A stretch of DNA of 64,000 nt from Ruegeria lacuscaerulensis (GCF_013031245.1 NZ_WPZL01000003.1:186001-250000), one strand, 5' to 3'. Shown: positions 9,401 to 19,291, counted from the stretch's first letter. Notes: a model not told the origin generated them from the sequence alone. Numbers and translations are program-made.

Positions 9401-11425
9401 TTACAGGCCCAGCAGTTCCTTGACCTTGGCGACGGTCGCTTCGGCGGTGATGCCGAAATGCTTGTACAGCTCACCCGCCGGTGCAGAGGCACCAAATCCG
9501 GACATGCCAATGAAACCGGCCTTGGCTTCTCGCCCACGCTCGCCCAGCAGCCAGCGATCCCAGCCGCCGGCGCGAACTGCGGCTTCGATACCGACGCGAA
9601 CGGCGCCCGCGGGCAGAACGCGTTTGCGATAGGCTTCGTCCTGCTCGGCGAAAAGTTCCATGCAGGGCATGGAGACGACGCGGGTGCCGATGCCTTCGGC
9701 TTCGAGCTTTGCCTTGGCTTCCATCGCGAGCGAAACCTCGGAACCGGTCGCGATCAGGATGGCCTGACGTTTGCCCTCGGCTTCGGCCAGAACATATGCA
9801 CCTTGGGCGGTCAGGTTCTTGGTCTTGTGCTGGGTGCGAACGGTCGGCACGCCCTGACGGGTCAGCGACAGAACCGAGGGGCTGTCCTTGGAGGTCAGCG
9901 CCAGTTCCCATGCTTCGGCGGTCTCGATGGTGTCCGCGGGGCGGAAAACATAGGTGTTCGGCGTCGCGCGCGAAATCGCCAGATGCTCGACCGGCTGGTG
10001 GGTCGGGCCGTCTTCGCCCAGACCGATCGAGTCGTGGGTCATAACAAATACAGTGGGCACCTTCATCAGCGCGGCCAGTCGCATGGACGGGCGGGCATAG
10101 TCGGTGAAGGCCATGAAGGTACCGCCATAGGGGCGGATGCCACCGTGCAGCGCCATGCCGTTCATTGCGGCCGCCATGCCGTGTTCGCGGATACCGTAAT
10201 GGATGTAACGGCCCTTGCGGTTTTCTGGCAGGAACACGCCCATGTCGGCGGATTTGGTGTTGTTCGATCCGGTCAGGTCTGCCGAACCTCCGACGGTCTC
10301 GGTCATGATCGGGTTGACGACGTTCAGGACCTTCTCAGACGAGGCGCGGGTTGCGAGCTTCGGCTGATCTTCCGACATCAGCTTTTTGAACGCACGGATG
10401 GCACCGGCCAGCTTTTTCGGGGCCTCAAACGCATAAGCGCGGTTGAACTCAGCCTGTTTGCGCTCGGACAGTTGCGCGAAACGCTCGTCCCAGGCCGCAC
10501 GTTCGGCGGCACCACGGGCGCCGATGGCTTCCCACGCTTTTTTCACGTTTGCCGGAACTTCGAAGGCATCATGCGGCCATCCATAGCCGTCTTTTGCGGC
10601 CTTCAGCTGGCCTTGATCGGTCAGTGCTCCGTGGCCTTTCGAGGTATCCTGAGCGGCGTGACCCAAAGCAATGTGGCTTTCACACGCAATCATGGTCGGT
10701 TTGTGCGATGATTTCGCCTGTACAATAGCCGCGTCAATGGCCTTGGGGTCGTGGCCGTCGATCTCGATCACATGCCAGCCCGATGCCGCGAAACGGCGCA
10801 CCTGATCGGTGCGGTCCGCCATATCAACGGTGCCGTCGATGGTGATGTTGTTGTTGTCCCAGAACACGATCAGCTTGCTCAGCTCGTGACGGCCTGCCAG
10901 AGTGATGGCCTCCTGGCTGACACCTTCCATCAGGCAGCCGTCGCCCGCAATCACATACGTGTAGTGATCGACGACCTTCTTGCCGTAATGCGCACGCTGA
11001 ATCTCTTCCGCCATGGCGAAACCAACGGCGTTCGAGATACCCTGACCCAACGGGCCGGTGGTGGTCTCGATCCCCTCGACCAGAAAATTCTCCGGATGAC
11101 CTGCGGTTTTTGCGCCCAGCTGGCGGAAATTCTTGATCTCGTCCAGCGTTACATCCGTGTGGCCTGTCAGATAAAGCAGCGAATAAACTAGCATCGAGCC
11201 GTGACCCGCCGACAGAATAAACCGGTCGCGGTCAGGCCAGTTGGGGGCCGACGCATCGAATTTCAGGTGCTTTTCGAACAGCACGGTCGCGACATCGGCC
11301 ATGCCCATCGGCATGCCGGAATGGCCGGAATTGGCGGCGGCGACGGCGTCAAGGGTCAGGGTGCGGATGGCCGCAGCTTTGTCCCAGTGTTCGGGGTTTG
11401 CTTTGCGCAGCGCAGTCAGGTCCAC
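9401..11425 (-). CDS. tkt: Transketolase
   Basis: The protein has 674 residues, full length. It moves two-carbon units between sugar phosphates in the pentose phosphate pathway with thiamine diphosphate. The N-terminal part has [18 protein letters not shown], the diphosphate-binding motif [13 protein letters not shown] (about 155-167) and [10 protein letters not shown]; the middle has [16 protein letters not shown] with the conserved Glu, and [17 protein letters not shown] follows. It appears to be monocistronic, divergent from the coiled-coil/zapA operon. No LacI-type palindrome like those near gap was found upstream. Confidence 0.95.
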   Translation of the reverse strand: MDLTALRKANPEHWDKAAAIRTLTLDAVAAANSGHSGMPMGMADVATVLFEKHLKFDASAPNWPDRDRFILSAGHGSMLVYSLLYLTGHTDVTLDEIKNFRQLGAKTAGHPENFLVEGIETTTGPLGQGISNAVGFAMAEEIQRAHYGKKVVDHYTYVIAGDGCLMEGVSQEAITLAGRHELSKLIVFWDNNNITIDGTVDMADRTDQVRRFAASGWHVIEIDGHDPKAIDAAIVQAKSSHKPTMIACESHIALGHAAQDTSKGHGALTDQGQLKAAKDGYGWPHDAFEVPANVKKAWEAIGARGAAERAAWDERFAQLSERKQAEFNRAYAFEAPKKLAGAIRAFKKLMSEDQPKLATRASSEKVLNVVNPIMTETVGGSADLTGSNNTKSADMGVFLPENRKGRYIHYGIREHGMAAAMNGMALHGGIRPYGGTFMAFTDYARPSMRLAALMKVPTVFVMTHDSIGLGEDGPTHQPVEHLAISRATPNTYVFRPADTIETAEAWELALTSKDSPSVLSLTRQGVPTVRTQHKTKNLTAQGAYVLAEAEGKRQAILIATGSEVSLAMEAKAKLEAEGIGTRVVSMPCMELFAEQDEAYRKRVLPAGAVRVGIEAAVRAGGWDRWLLGERGREAKAGFIGMSGFGASAPAGELYKHFGITAEATVAKVKELLGL

Positions 11426-11660
11426 GGGCGTTGTTCCTTTGGATTACAGGCAGATGAGGCGCTCAATACCATCCACCTTCCAAAGTGCAAGCGGAACAAA
11501 GCGATACATCCGGTCCGTGGTTCAAGAAAGCACCCCAAGTTGTTGAAAGCAAAGAGTGGGTATTTTCCGCCCCATTGGGTTAGACTAGGCAAAGAAGCGG
11601 ATTACGTTGATTCGGACAAACCCGCGTTACAAGGAACCTTGGTAAAGAGGTGGCAGGGGC

Positions 11661-12458
11661 ATGAGCCAGATCGAAGAACTACAACGCCGCATCGTTGTCG
11701 CGATGGAGCGGATCGGAACCGGCGTCGAGGCGCTGCGGGACGCGACCCCGGCAAACGAAGGACAGGATACCAACCTGCAAGCGGCCCTTGATGATGAGCG
11801 CGTTGCTAACGCGCAGTTGGAAGAGCGTCTGAAATCCCTGAAAACTCGCCATGAGCAGGAAGTCGACGCCATGCGCGCCGATATGGAAAGCCTGCGGGCG
11901 GTTCCGGCGGAGGACCCCGAAAATGCAAGTCTGCGAGAGCAACTGGCCGAAGCGACCGCGAAACTCGCTGCTGTCGAGGCGGCGCGCGCCGAACTGGCTG
12001 ATGCGAAGGCAGCGCTGGAAAATCAGGACGAGCTTGAAGCCTTAAAGGTTGAAAACACGCAATTGAAAGCAGCGGTAAGCAACACGCAAGGGATTGAAGC
12101 CGAGAATGCACGCCTGCGGTCCGAACTTGCAGATAGTGAACGCGTTGGCGAGCTGAGCGCTGAGTTGGAGATGTTGCGTGCGGAACGCAGCAGCCATGGC
12201 GCGGCAATGTCACGCCTGGATGACGATTTACAACGGATGCGCAAGGCAAACGAGCAGTTGCGCAAGTCGGTAGACGAGCTGCGCGCCGCGTCCGAAGATG
12301 GCGTCCCGGACGCTGAACTGCTTAACCGGGCCACGGTTGCCGAGCTTGAAGCCACACGCGCCGCGCAGGCAACTGATGCCGCCGAAGCTCATGCCGTTCT
12401 GGCCAGACTTGAACCATTGTTGTCGCAGGCAAAACTGGCTGAAGGAGAAGTGGAATAA
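11661..12458 (+). CDS. Coiled-coil protein coupled to ZapA (ZauP-like)
   Basis: The protein has 265 residues and is almost wholly coiled coil from about residue 40 to 255, rich in Glu, Ala, Leu and Arg, with no enzymatic motif or membrane segment. Its stop overlaps the zapA start (TAATG), so the two are translated together. In Caulobacter a coiled-coil protein, ZauP, is encoded with ZapA and works with it at the FtsZ ring; this protein is the likely counterpart by position and build, not by a sequence match I can verify. AAGAGGTGGCAGGGG lies before the ATG. Confidence 0.65.
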   Translation: MSQIEELQRRIVVAMERIGTGVEALRDATPANEGQDTNLQAALDDERVANAQLEERLKSLKTRHEQEVDAMRADMESLRAVPAEDPENASLREQLAEATAKLAAVEAARAELADAKAALENQDELEALKVENTQLKAAVSNTQGIEAENARLRSELADSERVGELSAELEMLRAERSSHGAAMSRLDDDLQRMRKANEQLRKSVDELRAASEDGVPDAELLNRATVAELEATRAAQATDAAEAHAVLARLEPLLSQAKLAEGEVE

Positions 12459-12853
12459 TGCCCGAATTGACTATTCAAATCGGTGGTCGCGGCTTCGAAG
12501 TCTCGTGCCAGGAAGGTGAAGAGGTTTTTCTGCAATCCGCAGCCAAAATGCTGGATGATGAGGCACAGGTTCTGTCGGATCAAATTGGCCGGATGCCGGA
12601 ATCCCGGATGTTGCTGATGGCCGGACTGATGCTTGCGGACAAAGCGGCTGCAACAGAAGACAAGATCAACGCGCTTGAGTCGAAACTGGCCGAAGCGGAA
12701 ATAGAACTGCAGAATCTGAGAAACAGACCGCAGCCTGAACCAGAGCGGATCGAAGTGGCCGTGGTTCCGCCCTCGGTGACGGATACTCTGGCAGAACTTG
12801 CTGCACGCGCCGAGGCGTTGGCGTCTGTCGTCGAGGAAAGATCTGCCGGATGA
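12458..12853 (+). CDS. zapA: Cell division protein ZapA
   Basis: The protein has 131 residues. The N-terminal globular part (LTIQIGGRGFEVSCQEGEE, AAKMLDDEAQVL) is typical of ZapA, followed by MLLMAGLMLADKAAATED and a coiled-coil helix to about residue 90. ZapA bundles FtsZ filaments and supports the division ring in the cytoplasm. The variable C-terminal tail (residues 90-131) is longer than in enterobacterial ZapA. It is coupled on both sides: TAATG with the coiled-coil gene and ATGA with the next gene. Confidence 0.88.
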   Translation: MPELTIQIGGRGFEVSCQEGEEVFLQSAAKMLDDEAQVLSDQIGRMPESRMLLMAGLMLADKAAATEDKINALESKLAEAEIELQNLRNRPQPEPERIEVAVVPPSVTDTLAELAARAEALASVVEERSAG

Positions 12854-13203
12854 CCCCTTTGAAGACGCTGGCCTGCACTGCGGTTATGTCGCTGCCGGGT
12901 AGTGTCGCTTGGGCTGAGATCGACATTCTGCCAGTGACCTTCATCTGTGAGAACGGTGTTCCCCTGCAAGTCGCGTATTTCAATGCCCCGGACGGATCCA
13001 GCGCAGCGGCGATGATGGTCGACAATCAGCTGGTTACGTTGCGCCAGACCCAAAGCGGATCAGGAATTCGCTACGAATCCGATGGTGGGGCAGGGACTTA
13101 TATCCTGCGATCCAAAGGGTGGGACGCCAGCGTGGGCTTTCTGGCGACAGGTGGGGATGCCGCCAGTGAGCAGGTTGTTTTGCAGAACTGCGTCAGCCGC
13201 TGA
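12850..13203 (+). CDS. Periplasmic MliC/PliC-like lysozyme inhibitor
   Basis: The protein has 117 residues with a signal peptide (TLACTAVMSLPGSVAWA, cut before EID). The mature part follows the MliC pattern: FICENGVPLQVAYFN, MVDNQLVTLRQTQSGSGIRY and TYILRSKGWDASVGF, with two cysteines (near 33 and 114) that can form a disulfide. Members of this family block C-type lysozymes in the periplasm. Its start overlaps the zapA stop (ATGA), which ties it to cell division genes. It converges on grxD. The family call is by motif only. Confidence 0.65.
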   Translation: MTPLKTLACTAVMSLPGSVAWAEIDILPVTFICENGVPLQVAYFNAPDGSSAAAMMVDNQLVTLRQTQSGSGIRYESDGGAGTYILRSKGWDASVGFLATGGDAASEQVVLQNCVSR

Positions 13204-13566
13204 TCAGGCGTTCGCTTCGCGGATCTTGTCGGCCGCGTCTTTGTTGTAGCCGACACCGTTATCGTCAAACAGCGTGTCCAGCTCGCCGGACAGGGTCATC
13301 TCGGTGATGATGTCGCAACCACCAACAAATTCGCCTTTGACAAAAAGCTGAGGCACAGTCGGCCAGTCGGAATAGTCCTTGATGCCCTGACGCACGTCTT
13401 CATCGGCCAGAACGTTCACGTCAGTGTATTCAACACCCATATAGTTCAGCACACCGGCCACACGGGATGAGAAACCGCATTGCGGCATCTCTTTGGTGCC
13501 TTTCATATACAGCACCACATCGTTGGCTTTGACGGTTTCGTCAATCTGGGTCTTAACGTCGGTCAT
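13204..13566 (-). CDS. grxD: Monothiol glutaredoxin (Grx4/GrxD type)
   Basis: The protein has 120 residues with the CGFS active site at Cys30, WPTVPQLFVKGEFVGGCDI and MTLSGELDTLF. This type binds a [2Fe-2S] cluster with glutathione, usually as a complex with BolA, and carries or senses iron-sulfur clusters in the cytoplasm. The start at 13566 gives MTDVKTQIDE, the usual beginning; the longer frame is rejected. It lies downstream of bolA and two small membrane genes on the same strand, which fits the known Grx-BolA partnership. Confidence 0.93.
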   Translation of the reverse strand: MTDVKTQIDETVKANDVVLYMKGTKEMPQCGFSSRVAGVLNYMGVEYTDVNVLADEDVRQGIKDYSDWPTVPQLFVKGEFVGGCDIITEMTLSGELDTLFDDNGVGYNKDAADKIREANA

Positions 13567-13843
13567 CTTGCTTGTCCTTTTCACCCGCATCCGGGGCGGT
13601 CGTTTCATCCTGTGACGGGTCGGGGGCCCATCCTTCTTCCTCTAGCCGCCGATGCTCGGCCTGTGCCAAAGCGAGCGGATCAAGTCCGTACCTTTCAATG
13701 CCACCAACCTTGCTGAGTTTTTCCGGATCCGGACGCAAGTCGGCAAGGTTACGTTTTCTGTTGCGCTTCACATAGGCTTCGATCAACGCGGCGGCAACTA
13801 TCAACGTTGCGATTACACCTATCCAGAACAGCCAACTACTCAT
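13553..13843 (-). CDS. Single-pass membrane protein of unknown function
   Basis: The protein has 96 residues. Residues 4-22 (WLFWIGVIATLIVAAALIE) form one membrane helix, followed by a basic stretch (KRNRKRN) and an acidic, disordered C-terminus. It overlaps the start of grxD by 14 bases, so the two are likely co-transcribed and coupled. I do not recognise a named family. Its tail sequence (DPLALAQAEHRRLEEEGWAP) looks like a real conserved protein. Confidence 0.65.
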   Translation of the reverse strand: MSSWLFWIGVIATLIVAAALIEAYVKRNRKRNLADLRPDPEKLSKVGGIERYGLDPLALAQAEHRRLEEEGWAPDPSQDETTAPDAGEKDKQDDRR

Positions 13844-13885
13844 TTTTTGCCACTCAGCTTTGGCGACGTTCGAAGCCGCGGCGTC

Positions 13886-14026
13886 TCAATTTCCTTGTGA
13901 CACCCAATATCTGGGTCCGTATTTCAGTAGCTTTGGTAGATCACAAAACAAGATCGCTATGAAGTTGACGAAATCAAAGACCAGATAGGTCAGCCTAAGC
14001 AAAACCCATCCGATTGGCTCATCCAC
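13886..14026 (-). CDS. Small hydrophobic protein, 46 residues, coupled to bolA
   Basis: A GTG frame begins at 14026, sharing a base with the bolA stop (TAGTG), and runs 46 residues to a TGA at 13886. It reads MDEPIGWVLLRLTYLVFDFV, then NFIAILFCDLPKLLKY, then GPRYWVSQGN: one amphipathic or membrane helix with a polar end. Position, coupling and composition suggest a real small gene between bolA and the next membrane gene. Function unknown. Confidence 0.4.
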   Translation of the reverse strand: MDEPIGWVLLRLTYLVFDFVNFIAILFCDLPKLLKYGPRYWVSQGN

Positions 14027-14262
14027 TATTCAGGCACTTTCGTTGTTAAGGCCAGCGCGTGCAGCTCTCCGTCCGGTCCGTCCATCTTACCCTTCAACGC
14101 AGCATAGACCGCGCGTTGTTGCTGCACCCGGTTTTTGCCGCGGAAGCTTTCGTCCACGACCATGGCGGACATATGCATGCCGTCATGCCCGCCGACCTGA
14201 ATTTCCGCATCAGGAAAGGCTTCGCGCAGTAGGTGTTCGATTTCGTGAGCGCTCATTGGCAT
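14026..14262 (-). CDS. bolA: BolA-family protein
   Basis: The protein has 78 residues starting MPMSAHEIEHLLREAFPDA, with GGHDGMHMSAMVVDESFRG and LHALALTTKVPE, covering the BolA/YrbA fold. BolA proteins form [2Fe-2S] complexes with CGFS glutaredoxins, through a conserved His and a second ligand. The ATG at 14262 is chosen because TCTGGAGA lies 7 bases before it. It is the first gene of a small operon leading to grxD. Confidence 0.88.
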   Translation of the reverse strand: MPMSAHEIEHLLREAFPDAEIQVGGHDGMHMSAMVVDESFRGKNRVQQQRAVYAALKGKMDGPDGELHALALTTKVPE

Positions 14263-14344
14263 GTAAGTTTCTCCAGAAGGTCTTTCCCAAGATGTAGAGC
14301 GCCCGGACGGGGCGCGCAAGGGCGTGATATGGGCCTTGAAACGA

Positions 14345-14376
14345 CGAAACCCGCGCCTGTTCAGACGCAGGTTTCG
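14345..14376 (-). terminator. Possible terminator of purL
   Basis: A stem of GAAACC...GGTTTC type with inner GCG/CGC pairs lies about 20 bases past the purL stop on the minus strand. The T run after it is weak, so the call is tentative. Confidence 0.35.
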
Positions 14377-14397
14377 CGATTCAGTTCTGATCCAAGA

Positions 14398-16557
14398 TCA
14401 GGCGACGGCTTCGGCAAAGCTGTTGCGGAAGGTGGCTGTGAGTTCCTCCAACGGTGCTTCTGAGCTGCCGACGCGAATGCTGTCCCCGGTGAAGCGGCCG
14501 ACAGAAACCAGCGGAACGCCTGCCTGACCAGAGGCGATCATCAGTGCTTCGGCCTGATCGAAGTTGCAGGCGACCAGATAGCGCGCCTGATCTTCACCAA
14601 ACAGGAACTCGGTCGAGGCGTCGTCGAGATGAACGCCAACACCCGTGGCCTCGGCCAGTTCGAACGCGGCCAGCGCCAAGCCGCCATCGCCCAGATCGGT
14701 GCAGGCCTTGATCATCTCGCGGTTCGCGCGGATGAACTCGCCGTTGCGCTTTTCCGCGTCCAGATCGACATGCGGGGCGTCGCCGTCTTCACGGTTGAAC
14801 ACTTCGGCCAGCAGGGCGGATTGACCAAGATGGCCGTTGGTTTCGCCAATGACCAGCGCGACATGGCCCTCGCGAACCTCGTTGCCAATGATCTCATCCG
14901 TATGGGCCAGCAGGCCAACCGCGCCGATGGTCGGAGTGGGCAGGATCGCCTGACCGTCGGTCTCGTTATACAGAGATACGTTGCCTGAAACGATGGGCAT
15001 GTCCAATGCGGCAACCGCTTCACCAATACCTTGGATTGCGCCGACGAACTGGCCCATGATCTCGGGCTTTTCGGGGTTGCCGAAGTTCAGGTTGTCGGTT
15101 GTGGCCAGTGGCTTGGCTCCAATGGCAGTCAGGTTGCGATACGCCTCGGCGACCGCCTGCTTACCGCCCTCAACAGGGTTGGCGCGGACGTAGCGCGGAG
15201 TGACATCGCTGGTGAAGGCCAGCGCCTTGTCGGTGCCATGCACGCGGACCATACCAGCGCCCAGACCCGGCGTGCGGGCGGTGTCGGCCATGACCATGGT
15301 GTCGTACTGTTCATAGACCCACTGCTTGCCCGCATAGTTGGGCGAGGCGAGCAGGGCGCGCAGACCGTCGATCGGGTCGATCTGAGGTACCTCGGTCAGT
15401 TCTTCGGCTTCCGGCGTGGGGTCCCACGGGCGGTCGTATTCCGGGGCCGTCGAGGACAGCTTGGACAGGACCAGATCGGCCTTGACCTCTCCGTTATGAA
15501 CGATCAGGAACCGGTCCTCGGCGATGGTTTCTCCGACAATGGCGAAGTCCAGATCCCATTTCTCGAACACCGCGCGGGCTTCGGCCTCCAGCTCGGGTTT
15601 AAGGACCATGAGCATGCGCTCCTGGGACTCGGACAGCATCATCTCATATGCAGTCATGTTCTCTTCGCGCTGAGGCACGTTCTCAAGATCCAGCCTGACA
15701 CCCAGACCGCCTTTGTCGCCCATTTCAACGGCCGAACAGGTCAGGCCTGCCGCACCCATGTCCTGGATCGAAATCACGGCGCCGGTCTGCATCAGCTCCA
15801 GCGTTGCTTCCATCAGACGTTTTTCGGTGAAGGGGTCGCCAACCTGAACGGTGGGGCGCTTTTCCTCGATGGTGTCATCAAATTCAGCCGAAGCCATGGT
15901 GGCGCCACCAACACCATCACGGCCGGTTTTGGCACCCAGATAGACCACAGGCATACCGACACCTGAAGCGGCCGAATAGAAGATCTTGTCGCTGTCGGCC
16001 AGACCTGCGGCAAAGGCGTTCACAAGGCAGTTGCCGTTATACGCCGGGTGGAACCGGACCTCGCCACCCACACAAGGAACACCGAAACAGTTACCATAGC
16101 CACCGATGCCTTCGACAACACCGTTGACCAGTTGGCGGGTCTTGTGGTGGCCCGGTTCACCAAACGATAGAGCGTTCATTGAGGCGATAGGGCGTGCGCC
16201 CATAGTGAAGACGTCGCGCAGGATACCTCCGACGCCGGTTGCCGCGCCCTGATACGGTTCGATGTAGGATGGATGGTTGTGGCTCTCCATCTTGAAAACG
16301 ACGGCCTGCCCATCGCCGATATCTACTACGCCTGCATTCTCACCGGGACCGCAGATGACCTGAGGGCCGGATGTCGGCAGAGTGCGCAGCCATTTCTTGG
16401 AGGATTTGTAGGAACAGTGCTCGTTCCACATCGCCGAAAAGATCCCGAGTTCGGTGAAAGTCGGCTCGCGCCCGATGATCTCGAGGATCATGTCGTATTC
16501 TTCGGGCTTCAACCCGTGGGCGGCAATCAGATCCGGTGTGATGGCGGGCTCTTGCAT
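14398..16557 (-). CDS. purL: Phosphoribosylformylglycinamidine synthase subunit II
   Basis: The protein has 719 residues, the small type of PurL that needs separate PurS and PurQ. It catalyses the ATP-dependent amidation of FGAR to FGAM in purine synthesis. [36 protein letters not shown] and [21 protein letters not shown] are family marks in the first AIRS-type half; [16 protein letters not shown] and [13 protein letters not shown] start the second. The ATG at 16557 (MQEPAIT) is used rather than an upstream TTG. purS and purQ lie about 20 kb away in this window, so the enzyme is assembled from two loci. Confidence 0.96.
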   Translation of the reverse strand: MQEPAITPDLIAAHGLKPEEYDMILEIIGREPTFTELGIFSAMWNEHCSYKSSKKWLRTLPTSGPQVICGPGENAGVVDIGDGQAVVFKMESHNHPSYIEPYQGAATGVGGILRDVFTMGARPIASMNALSFGEPGHHKTRQLVNGVVEGIGGYGNCFGVPCVGGEVRFHPAYNGNCLVNAFAAGLADSDKIFYSAASGVGMPVVYLGAKTGRDGVGGATMASAEFDDTIEEKRPTVQVGDPFTEKRLMEATLELMQTGAVISIQDMGAAGLTCSAVEMGDKGGLGVRLDLENVPQREENMTAYEMMLSESQERMLMVLKPELEAEARAVFEKWDLDFAIVGETIAEDRFLIVHNGEVKADLVLSKLSSTAPEYDRPWDPTPEAEELTEVPQIDPIDGLRALLASPNYAGKQWVYEQYDTMVMADTARTPGLGAGMVRVHGTDKALAFTSDVTPRYVRANPVEGGKQAVAEAYRNLTAIGAKPLATTDNLNFGNPEKPEIMGQFVGAIQGIGEAVAALDMPIVSGNVSLYNETDGQAILPTPTIGAVGLLAHTDEIIGNEVREGHVALVIGETNGHLGQSALLAEVFNREDGDAPHVDLDAEKRNGEFIRANREMIKACTDLGDGGLALAAFELAEATGVGVHLDDASTEFLFGEDQARYLVACNFDQAEALMIASGQAGVPLVSVGRFTGDSIRVGSSEAPLEELTATFRNSFAEAVA

Positions 16558-16672
16558 CGTCTGTCCTGTTCTCAAGGTGGCCGAGATTGCGCGCCTTTTA
16601 GGGCAAGGGCGCGTCGGTGGAAAGGGTTAAGACCGGAACCGTGGGGTTTCCTGTTGCCTTCCGGTTAAAAAA

Positions 16673-16700
16673 GACCGCCCGACGGGTGCGACGAGCGGCC
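16673..16700 (-). terminator. Intrinsic terminator of the MscS-type channel gene
   Basis: A GC-rich stem with outer pairs GGCCGC and GCGGTC is followed on the minus strand by six T residues. It lies between the channel stop and purL. Confidence 0.7.
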
Positions 16701-16726
16701 TTTTCTTCGTTTTGGAGGATTAATCT

Positions 16727-19012
16727 CTATTTCGGCGCGCCGTGTTCAGAACCGGATTTCTGGCCCTGCTGTTCGGCTTGCTGATTGGCGGCTTCTCCGG
16801 CAGCGGCCCCGACTGCGGCCTTTTGTTCTTCGCTGAGGTTTTCAGCCTCTTCCAGACCCGGGATCGCAACGCGCACCTCGCGGCGGGCAAAGTCGATGCC
16901 GTTCTCTTTGAAAGCGGCCTTGACCCGGTTGAAGATTTCCTTGCGCAGAGTGAACTGCTTGCCGGGCTTAGCCATGAACTTGCCACGGATGATCATGCCC
17001 ACATCGTCAAAGTCAAACACGCCTTGCGACTTGAAGGGCTGAAGGAAGCCATCCTTGTGAATCTCGTCCTCCATCATTGCGGCACCGATCTTCTTGAAGA
17101 TCTTCTTTACTTTGTTCGGATCAGTATCAAAGGGCACGGTGAACTTCAGCTTCATGATAACCCAGTCGCGGCTGTAGTTGGTCAGCTTCTGAATTTCGCC
17201 ATATGGGATTGTGTGCACCGGACCGCGGTGGTGGCGCAGCTGCATGGAGCGGATCGAGATTTTCTCGACCGTTCCGGTGGTTCCGCCCACATCGACATAC
17301 TCGCCAACGCGGAAGGCGTCGTCGATCAGGAAGAAAATCCCTCCAACGATATCCGAGACCAGTTTCTGGGCGCCAAAACCGATGGCCAAGCCGAGGATAC
17401 CAGCACCGGCCAGGAGAGGTGTGATATCCAGACCCAGCGCGCCGAGCGCAAGAAGAATGAAAATCACCGCAATAGCCACCTGGGCCGTGACTCGCAGCAG
17501 GGGCAGGACGGTCGCCAGGCGTGATCCTCCGGATCCACCGCCTTCTCCGGCCTCTTCATCCGGGCTTTGCTCGGCCGCTGTTTGCTCTTTGGCAAGACGC
17601 CGATTGATCCAGAGCGAAACGACTTCGTTCAGGATGTAACCGACTGCAATGATGATGAAGAATTGAATCAGCTTGCTGCCGGATTCCTCAGCACCACCCG
17701 CGATTTCCCGAAGATCAAGATCCCAGGCTCTGGCAATCATCAGGATAACAAGGATGCCGGCCAGGACCCTGCCGATGCGGATGTAGCTGCGTTTGGTCGA
17801 TTTATAGGCTTGCTCGGCCACCGGGCCTTCACCCAGCATCGGCGGCTGCAGATGACGCACCAAACCACGTATCAGCGTGTCCAGCGCAGGCGCGATCAGC
17901 AGCCAGAACATAGTGGTGAAATGAGCGCCCTGAACCAGACGGTTCAAGAGAACCGGGTCGCGCTGCGCGACAAGAAATTCGACAAGCAACCAGATCACTG
18001 CCGACACACCGATGGCAAAGTAGGGGTAATATTGGGCTACTTCTTCGTCGAACTTGGTGTGATCGGGGTCCGTGCCCAGCATCATCTGAGAAAGCCCTTC
18101 GCGTGCTTTCCAGGCAATTACGCCAATATAGACGTGGATTGCAGCATTGAGCCAGAACCCGATGCGTGTTTCGCCACCGGTGATCCCGTTCAGTTCGTTG
18201 AAATGGAGAATGAACAGCGTGAATCCGATCAGGATCAGCAGTCCGATCAGATTGCGGTGCAGGAACTTAGCCCAGTGATCGTCAATGTTCACCAACCGGA
18301 AGTGAGGTTTGTTCGGAGCCAGGATGAACCTCGAGGCGGCTGCGCCCAGACGGGGAATCCAGATCAGGTAGAAAACGAAAGGCGCAGCATAAGTTATCTG
18401 TTCCGGTGTCAGAAGACCGCGTCCGAGGGCACGGATGACGACGTAAAACACGACCAAGCCAGCGATCTCGTGACAGAAGCGACGGAACAGGTAACTGACC
18501 GCTCCCCAAAGATCGTTCTCATCTGCCATTTCAGCCTGGCTGTGCCATTTACGCGTAAGCAGGCCGAACAGTTTTTCCGCGATGAACCCGGCGACCAGAA
18601 CACTCAGGATCAGACCCATAAGGACAAAGGCACCGGTTGTCCCGAAAGTACCGACAAAATTATCGACCGCATGCACCTGAGCACTGAAAATGTTTGGCAC
18701 TGTCACCGCGACATGCGTCCATGACGCCACCATTTCGGCCCATATCTCGTTTATTTCTGTGATCGGGTCTTCACGGTCCGCCGCCGCAGCCGCGTGTTTT
18801 TCGGCGACTGCATCTAGCCGTTCAAGCAGGATCGCGCGAACCTGGTCGTCGGACATGCGCGCGACCATGTCGTCCACTTGTTCGGGGGTCAGATCCTCGG
18901 GGATCGTGATGGTGGCAGTCGAACTGGCGGAATCACCTTCCTGTGCGATTACCGGTCCGGAAAGCAAAACGACTGAAAATATCGCCAGTAAGAGACGAAT
19001 AGGGTGAAACAT
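16727..19012 (-). CDS. Large MscS-family mechanosensitive channel
   Basis: The protein has 761 residues, much longer than E. coli MscS (286), so it is of the MscK/YbdG-like or multi-helix type. Residues 1-25 form a signal peptide (LLLAIFSVVLLSGPVIAQ), then a periplasmic acidic segment to about 95, and about ten membrane helices to residue 560. The pore and MscS beta domain are marked by GAGILGLAIGFGAQKLVSD, VGEYVDVGGTTGTVEKIS and RHHRGPVHTIPYGEI. It releases solutes under osmotic downshock. The C-terminus is Ala/Gln-rich. The ATG at 19012 follows GAGGACAG. Confidence 0.88.
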   Translation of the reverse strand: MFHPIRLLLAIFSVVLLSGPVIAQEGDSASSTATITIPEDLTPEQVDDMVARMSDDQVRAILLERLDAVAEKHAAAAADREDPITEINEIWAEMVASWTHVAVTVPNIFSAQVHAVDNFVGTFGTTGAFVLMGLILSVLVAGFIAEKLFGLLTRKWHSQAEMADENDLWGAVSYLFRRFCHEIAGLVVFYVVIRALGRGLLTPEQITYAAPFVFYLIWIPRLGAAASRFILAPNKPHFRLVNIDDHWAKFLHRNLIGLLILIGFTLFILHFNELNGITGGETRIGFWLNAAIHVYIGVIAWKAREGLSQMMLGTDPDHTKFDEEVAQYYPYFAIGVSAVIWLLVEFLVAQRDPVLLNRLVQGAHFTTMFWLLIAPALDTLIRGLVRHLQPPMLGEGPVAEQAYKSTKRSYIRIGRVLAGILVILMIARAWDLDLREIAGGAEESGSKLIQFFIIIAVGYILNEVVSLWINRRLAKEQTAAEQSPDEEAGEGGGSGGSRLATVLPLLRVTAQVAIAVIFILLALGALGLDITPLLAGAGILGLAIGFGAQKLVSDIVGGIFFLIDDAFRVGEYVDVGGTTGTVEKISIRSMQLRHHRGPVHTIPYGEIQKLTNYSRDWVIMKLKFTVPFDTDPNKVKKIFKKIGAAMMEDEIHKDGFLQPFKSQGVFDFDDVGMIIRGKFMAKPGKQFTLRKEIFNRVKAAFKENGIDFARREVRVAIPGLEEAENLSEEQKAAVGAAAGEAANQQAEQQGQKSGSEHGAPK

Positions 19013-19131
19013 CGAATCTGTCCTCGAACACAAGTCTTCGTGATTTTTTTGTGATCATAGGTCTAAGTGCCCGACTTTCCCAGATGTTTTGCCGATTTGC
19101 ACCTGTGGGCGTTGCGTGAAAGCAAAAAAAA

Positions 19132-19152
19132 GGCCGAGCACTAAGCTCGGCC
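19132..19152 (-). terminator. Strong intrinsic terminator 140 bases past the LysR gene
   Basis: A perfect 8-bp stem (GGCCGAGC with GCTCGGCC, five-base loop) is followed on the minus strand by eight T residues. It is far from the LysR stop at 19292, which suggests a long 3' UTR or a separate short transcript. Confidence 0.8.
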
Positions 19153-19215
19153 GTAGTCCAACAGGGAGGTATGAAGATGATGAGCGTTTCAGCATCACCG
19201 CCTTCGAGTGCTCAT
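19132..19215 (-). ncRNA. Candidate small RNA ending at the strong terminator
   Basis: Between the LysR stop and the terminator the minus strand has a weak promoter-like pair (TTGATC, 17 bases, TAAATG), and then a single-stranded looking segment containing CATACCTCCCTG, complementary to ribosome-binding sites of the form GGGAGGTATG. A perfect terminator hairpin with a U8 tail follows. It could equally be the LysR 3' UTR. Evidence is only the layout. Confidence 0.3.
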
Positions 19216-19291
19216 TTAGGGATCAGTTTGTGAGCGATCAAGATGTTTCAGACTGATTGCAGATCATGTCCGCTATGCCATGTGTGCATAG

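Noticed and set aside
15031..15966. 311-residue frame opposite purL
   Set aside because: A shadow of purL, with no plausible start context or motif.
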